Source: Oscillospiraceae bacterium (GTDB taxonomy: Bacteria; Bacillota; Clostridia; Oscillospirales; Ruminococcaceae). From it: DNA of 7,130 bases. Below, one piece after another: positions 4,890-7,130 of the stretch. Under the pieces are notes generated by a model. That model had not been told where the DNA came from, ran no database searches, and saw only the letters and a list, made by a program, of their open reading frames with translations. The stretch spans positions 1 through 7,130 of the forward strand of contig JAUNBN010000067.1 of NCBI GenBank assembly GCA_030527085.1. The letters are read 5' to 3'. The position numbers and the translations under genes were made by a program. Position 1 is the stretch's first letter. Every line of letters begins with the position of its first letter.

Positions 4890-6128
4890 TCAAAGCTTCT
4901 GCTCAAAGAGGTTGGTCATTGTGTCAGCCACGAGCTCCTCTTTCTCCGAAATAAAATCGAGATACTTGTCGGTCGTGGATATATTTGTGTGTCCGAGATG
5001 CCCCATCAGGCTTTTGGCGTCTATTCCGTTCGCCATCAACAGCGTGGCGTTCGTGTGGCGGAGCTGATGCACGGAGCAGCGCGTCAAGCCATGCCGCTTG
5101 AGAAACCGCTGAAGCCATGTGTAGGGCGTGTTCGGGTGCATCGGGCCGCCGTCGCTTGATGTAAAGATATAGCCCTTCGGATTCCACGTAGCGCCAATCG
5201 TGGTGCGGATATGATCATCGGTCGCTTTTAGCTCGAGCAGGGCTTTTCTGATCTCAGGCGTGATTTTGAGCGTGCGCTCGGAAGACTCTGTTTTGGGCGT
5301 TTCCTCAAAGACCCCGTGTTTCGGGCTGTACTGCACGGTTGAGTCTATCCTTATGGTGTTGCTGTCAAAAAAGACTTTGGGCCAGCAGAGCCCTCCCGCT
5401 TCGGCTCTGCGTGTTCCTGTTTGCAAACAGATGAGAAAGTACGCGCGGTACTTTGCTTCGGCGTGTTCGAGAAGTGCATTGTAGAAAGCCATTGCGTCTT
5501 CCTCGGACAGCGCTTTGATTTTTGTGTACTTGGCTTTCGGTATTTGTACGCTTTCCATAGGATTTTCCTCGAGCTTGTGCCACCCGCTGGCGTCATCAAA
5601 CAACGACTTGAGCTGTACGTAGTATTCTCGCACGGATTTCATCGAGAGCGGTTTTCCGTTTCGCTTATTTGCCCCATCCTCCCGCAGGCTTTTGAGAAAT
5701 CCGATGATCTCAATAGGACCTATTTTATCCAACGGAAGGTCTCCGAAGCGCTCATTGAGACGCTTTATCTTTGACTCATATGTGTCTATGGTTTTGTTTT
5801 TTAGATTATACTGCGCGGACAGCCAAAACTCGCTGAATTCGCGAAATGTATACCGATTCTCTTCTGACGGTGTTGACGGCTTTCTATTCTCATGCGACAG
5901 CGGATCCTCAGCGCGTTTTGCAGCTTCATCTGTTAAAAGCACCTCGTCCTCGAAGATCAACTGCTGACGCAGCAACTCTTTTTCAATTTTTGATGGCGCA
6001 AGCTTGGGATCAAATCTCCAGTTGCGCGAAACGATATCCTTTTTTCCATCCGGCTTATCACCGACGTAGACGCGAAGCTGATAACCGTTCAGCTTTCCGC
6101 TTTTGTCAAATAGAGGTCGAGGCTTCAT
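4890..6128 (-). CDS. int: Tyrosine recombinase, phage/ICE integrase
   Basis: This 412-residue protein starts at ATG 6126-6128, with GGGAGGT (6137-6143 on the complement) 8 nt upstream. Residues 1-75 look like an arm-DNA-binding domain, and about 92-185 form a SAM-like core-binding domain. The catalytic domain follows with every expected residue: R240 in TGTRRAE, K279 in TPKTESSERT, H354 and R357 in HQLRH, H380 in LGH and nucleophile Y389 in TTDKY. It should catalyse site-specific strand exchange between the element and chromosomal attachment sites, here tRNA-Leu, through a 3'-phosphotyrosyl intermediate. Length and layout fit the Tn916/phage integrase group. The xis-like gene ends only 6 nt upstream and the int ribosome site overlaps its end, so the two are co-transcribed and probably translationally coupled. 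No truncation is seen; it looks functional. Confidence 0.95.
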   Translation of the reverse strand: MKPRPLFDKSGKLNGYQLRVYVGDKPDGKKDIVSRNWRFDPKLAPSKIEKELLRQQLIFEDEVLLTDEAAKRAEDPLSHENRKPSTPSEENRYTFREFSEFWLSAQYNLKNKTIDTYESKIKRLNERFGDLPLDKIGPIEIIGFLKSLREDGANKRNGKPLSMKSVREYYVQLKSLFDDASGWHKLEENPMESVQIPKAKYTKIKALSEEDAMAFYNALLEHAEAKYRAYFLICLQTGTRRAEAGGLCWPKVFFDSNTIRIDSTVQYSPKHGVFEETPKTESSERTLKITPEIRKALLELKATDDHIRTTIGATWNPKGYIFTSSDGGPMHPNTPYTWLQRFLKRHGLTRCSVHQLRHTNATLLMANGIDAKSLMGHLGHTNISTTDKYLDFISEKEELVADTMTNLFEQKL

Positions 6129-6134
6129 ATCGAG

Positions 6135-6359
6135 CTACCTCCCTGCAGCACTGCGGCTGATTGGGCGTTTGCTTTGTCGCACGACAAATGCATTGAGTTC
6201 ATCCCCGAATGTATCGGCGTTTATCAATACCCGATTGCCGATGCGCACACAGGGAAAGCCGATGGTTACGAGAGTCCGTATCGTATTCTCACCGATCTGT
6301 GTGTCTGGGTTGCTCTTTTTGAGATGAGCGGCAAGGGTCCTTATCGTCATCCAATTCAT
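6135..6359 (-). CDS. xis: Excisionase-like winged-helix DNA-binding protein
   Basis: This 74-residue basic protein begins at ATG 6357-6359, preceded on the complement by GAGGTG with 5-7 nt spacing (6364-6369), which favours this start over the Met at position 4. The pattern MTIRTLAAHLKK, then IGENTIRTLVTIGFPCVRIGNRVLI, followed by an acidic/aromatic helix, matches the MerR-like helix-turn-helix plus wing of excisionase/AlpA-type proteins: helix, recognition helix near residues 24-33, beta-wing near 36-47. Its position directly before int supports a role as directionality factor that bends DNA at the attachment site and promotes excision. The C-terminal tail (QSKRPISRSAAGR) is basic and probably disordered. 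The fold is likely; that it acts in excision is inferred from context. Confidence 0.82.
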   Translation of the reverse strand: MNWMTIRTLAAHLKKSNPDTQIGENTIRTLVTIGFPCVRIGNRVLINADTFGDELNAFVVRQSKRPISRSAAGR

Positions 6360-6363
6360 TTTT

Positions 6364-6666
6364 TCACCTCGATTGTTGGGGATATCGGGCGGGCCAGAGC
6401 GCCGGTTCTTTTCTGTACTTAAGAGATGACTGTCCCGCCCGATTTGTGTTAACTCCTTTTTGTATATGCTTTTCTACCAAAACAGACGGCGGATGGCTTG
6501 TCCGCTCCACGGGATTCTCACCCCTCCGAGGTTCTCTCCGAGCTGCACCCATTGCTTGAGGCTGTGGCTGTGCAGGTGTACCATTGTCGCCCTCGCTTTC
6601 GTGGCCTGTCGCCCGTATGCCTTCGGGCGGTCTGAACGCGGTGTTGATCGCAAGCGCACCGTTCAC
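6364..6666 (-). CDS. Doubtful 100-codon ORF upstream of xis
   Basis: The frame is open from GTG 6664-6666 (weak AAGGG about 8 nt before) to TGA 6364-6366, ending 4 nt before the xis ATG, a spacing that would suit coupling. Against it, the product is rich in Pro, Arg, Gly and Gln, has no hydrophobic core or known motif, and the DNA is crowded with inverted repeats (6384-6443, 6489-6505, 6543-6575, 6610-6629, 6633-6665). Structured non-coding RNA is at least as likely. I do not recognise the protein. Confidence 0.2.
   Translation of the reverse strand: MNGALAINTAFRPPEGIRATGHESEGDNGTPAQPQPQAMGAARREPRRGENPVERTSHPPSVLVEKHIQKGVNTNRAGQSSLKYRKEPALWPARYPQQSR
6384..6443 (-). promoter_or_regulatory. 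10-bp inverted repeat in the leader just upstream of xis
   Basis: ATCGGGCGGG (6384-6393) and CCCGCCCGAT (6434-6443) are perfectly complementary across a 40-nt loop. On the - strand this lies about 25 nt before the xis ATG. No T run follows, so it is not a plain terminator. It could be a leader hairpin or a DNA-level operator. Confidence 0.45.
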
Positions 6667-6800
6667 GCGGCTGACCCTTCCGAGTCACGAGGGTTGATGT
6701 ATCTGGTTTGGCTTTATTCTGTTTTCAATGTTCTCCGAGGTCTTGAAAAGTCCCTCTACTGTATAAACAACGAAAACAGGTGTAGTGGAAACCAGATTTC
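6444..6800 (-). other. Hairpin-rich, probably untranslated segment between the sigma-like gene and xis
   Basis: This stretch without a convincing gene lies between two - strand genes that point the same way. It carries CGCCCG/CGGGCG (6610-6615 with 6624-6629), TGAAC+GGTG with CACC+GTTCA (6633-6643 with 6657-6665, 2-nt bulge), CTGCAC/GTGCAG (6543-6548 with 6570-6575), GCGGA/TCCGC (6489-6493 with 6501-6505) and a large nested palindrome at 6701-6797. The motif CTCCGAG occurs three times (6524, 6536, 6733). About 6480-6690 is more GC-rich than its flanks. The density of stems suggests a structured leader or ncRNA controlling xis-int; no known RNA family is recognised. Confidence 0.4.
6701..6797. 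repeat. Nested inverted repeat right after the sigma-like gene
   Basis: There are three nested arms: ATCTGGTTT (6701-6709) with AAACCAGAT (6789-6797), CTGTTTTC (6719-6726) with GAAAACAG (6772-6779), and GAGG...CCTC (6737-6740 with 6753-6756) closing on CTT-GAA-AAG. The outer and middle stems are perfect and separated by symmetric 9-nt internal loops. It begins 3 nt after the stop of the upstream gene on the - strand. There is no T run. Confidence 0.6.
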
Positions 6801-7130
6801 TTAAATTTTCATATATAACCTCAACTTCGCAATAATCCGATCCAACCTTTTTCCAAGCGCCGTATGTGAAATCTCGAGCTCTTGCGCCAACGACCTCCTG
6901 CTTATGCCCAAATAAAAAAGCTCATAGATGAGACGTTGTTCTTCATCCGTGAGCCGTTTAAGAGCATTATTCAGTTGTTCGATGAGCAGCCTTTTTTCTA
7001 TTTCGTCTTCGAGTGTATATGGACTTGAGGACTCATTACAAAACATAGTTTCTGTGATTGCTCGGTATTTTCTGTTCTCCGTTAGCTGCTGTGTTCGCAG
7101 ATTATTGAAGCTCCTGTATAGAGTTATATC
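6801..7130 (-). CDS. Sigma-70 region-4-like regulator, 5' partial
   Basis: The stop TAA is at 6801-6803, and the frame is open to the right edge, so at least 109 residues are coded and the start is outside the window. The Met at 7046 is internal, because 28 more sense codons precede it. The visible part has an acidic linker (EDEIEKRLLIEQLNNAL), then LTDEEQRLIYELFYLGISRR and a helix-turn-helix (SLAQELEISHTALGKRLDRIIAKL), the arrangement of sigma-70 region 4. Small sigma-like proteins of this kind are common in Clostridia ICEs and resemble Tn916 Orf7, which drives transcription of the regulatory and conjugation regions. Here it probably controls the downstream xis-int module or its own promoter. 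The domain call is good; the role is inferred from position. Confidence 0.75.
   Translation of the reverse strand, partial: DITLYRSFNNLRTQQLTENRKYRAITETMFCNESSSPYTLEDEIEKRLLIEQLNNALKRLTDEEQRLIYELFYLGISRRSLAQELEISHTALGKRLDRIIAKLRLYMKI

Larger units (their letters stand above)
4713..7130. mobile_element. Left part of an integrative element (ICE-like) inserted at tRNA-Leu
   Basis: Immediately 3' of the tRNA the gene content changes to a - strand module of sigma-like regulator, excisionase-like protein and tyrosine integrase, with the integrase nearest the tRNA. This is the usual layout of an element end at a tRNA attachment site. The order resembles the regulator-xis-int end of Tn916/Tn1549-type elements. 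Base composition also falls and codon choice is less GC-rich than in the host genes on the left. The exact junction is not resolved: it could lie in the tRNA 3' end or in the terminator. The other attachment site and the cargo are outside the window, so a prophage or genomic island is also possible. Confidence 0.75.

Noticed and set aside
6480..6540. Resemblance to part of a cobalamin riboswitch on the - strand (GGGTGAGAATCCC followed by GCGG...CCGCC)
   Set aside because: Only the small L5-like loop matches. The CCCGCCACTGT segment and the terminal B12 box are missing, and the downstream genes (xis, int) are not cobalamin-related.
6680..6691. CCTCGTGACTCG on the - strand resembles the tRNA 3' arm CTCGTCACTCG, as a possible second attachment core
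   Set aside because: The match is short and has a central mismatch, and it sits inside the element upstream of xis. A true core repeat should be longer, identical and at the far end.

Overview
The window looks like a piece of a Clostridia-type Firmicutes chromosome, probably a gut Oscillospiraceae/Christensenellales-like organism. The evidence is strong AGGAGG-type ribosome binding sites, fairly high GC in the host genes, an alcohol-acetyltransferase-like gene paired with a zinc-ribbon membrane protein, a Cache-PAS-GGDEF receptor, and an ICE-like integration module. The lineage is inferred; there is no marker gene that fixes it.

Region 1 (1-1755, + strand) is the end of a two-gene operon. 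It holds a condensation-fold acyltransferase that starts before the window, then a zinc-ribbon/six-helix membrane protein (DUF6320-like), then an inverted repeat that probably ends transcription.

Region 2 (1756-4627) is a single diguanylate cyclase gene (2053-4326) with a textbook sigma-A promoter at 1863-1891. It is bracketed by four copies of a short (about 90 nt) palindromic repeat whose ends read GGGA(G)TGTCCC / GGGACACTCCC. Two copies lie upstream (1761-1847 and 1941-2028) and two lie in tandem downstream (4374-4463 and 4475-4565). The second upstream copy sits in the 5' leader of the cyclase gene, between two 16-bp near-identical direct repeats that both carry the Shine-Dalgarno sequence. 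It therefore looks like an insertion that duplicated the ribosome binding site.

Region 3 (4580-4769) is a tRNA-Leu(GAG) gene with its own near-perfect promoter and a bidirectional terminator.

Region 4 (about 4713-7130, all genes on the - strand, pointing at the tRNA) is one end of an integrative element, probably an ICE or related element. In transcription order it has a sigma-70 region-4-like regulator (running off the window), a 440-nt GC-rich stretch full of hairpins, a small excisionase-like winged-helix protein, and a complete tyrosine integrase. Between the integrase and the tRNA are three AGTCCAACT direct repeats, which suit integrase arm-type sites. The far attachment site is outside the window.

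In working terms, the acyltransferase pair and the diguanylate cyclase are resident genes, while the right third is acquired DNA that used tRNA-Leu as its landing site. The two least explained items are the palindromic repeat family, with its placement around promoters and a ribosome binding site, and the structured leader between the sigma-like gene and xis.
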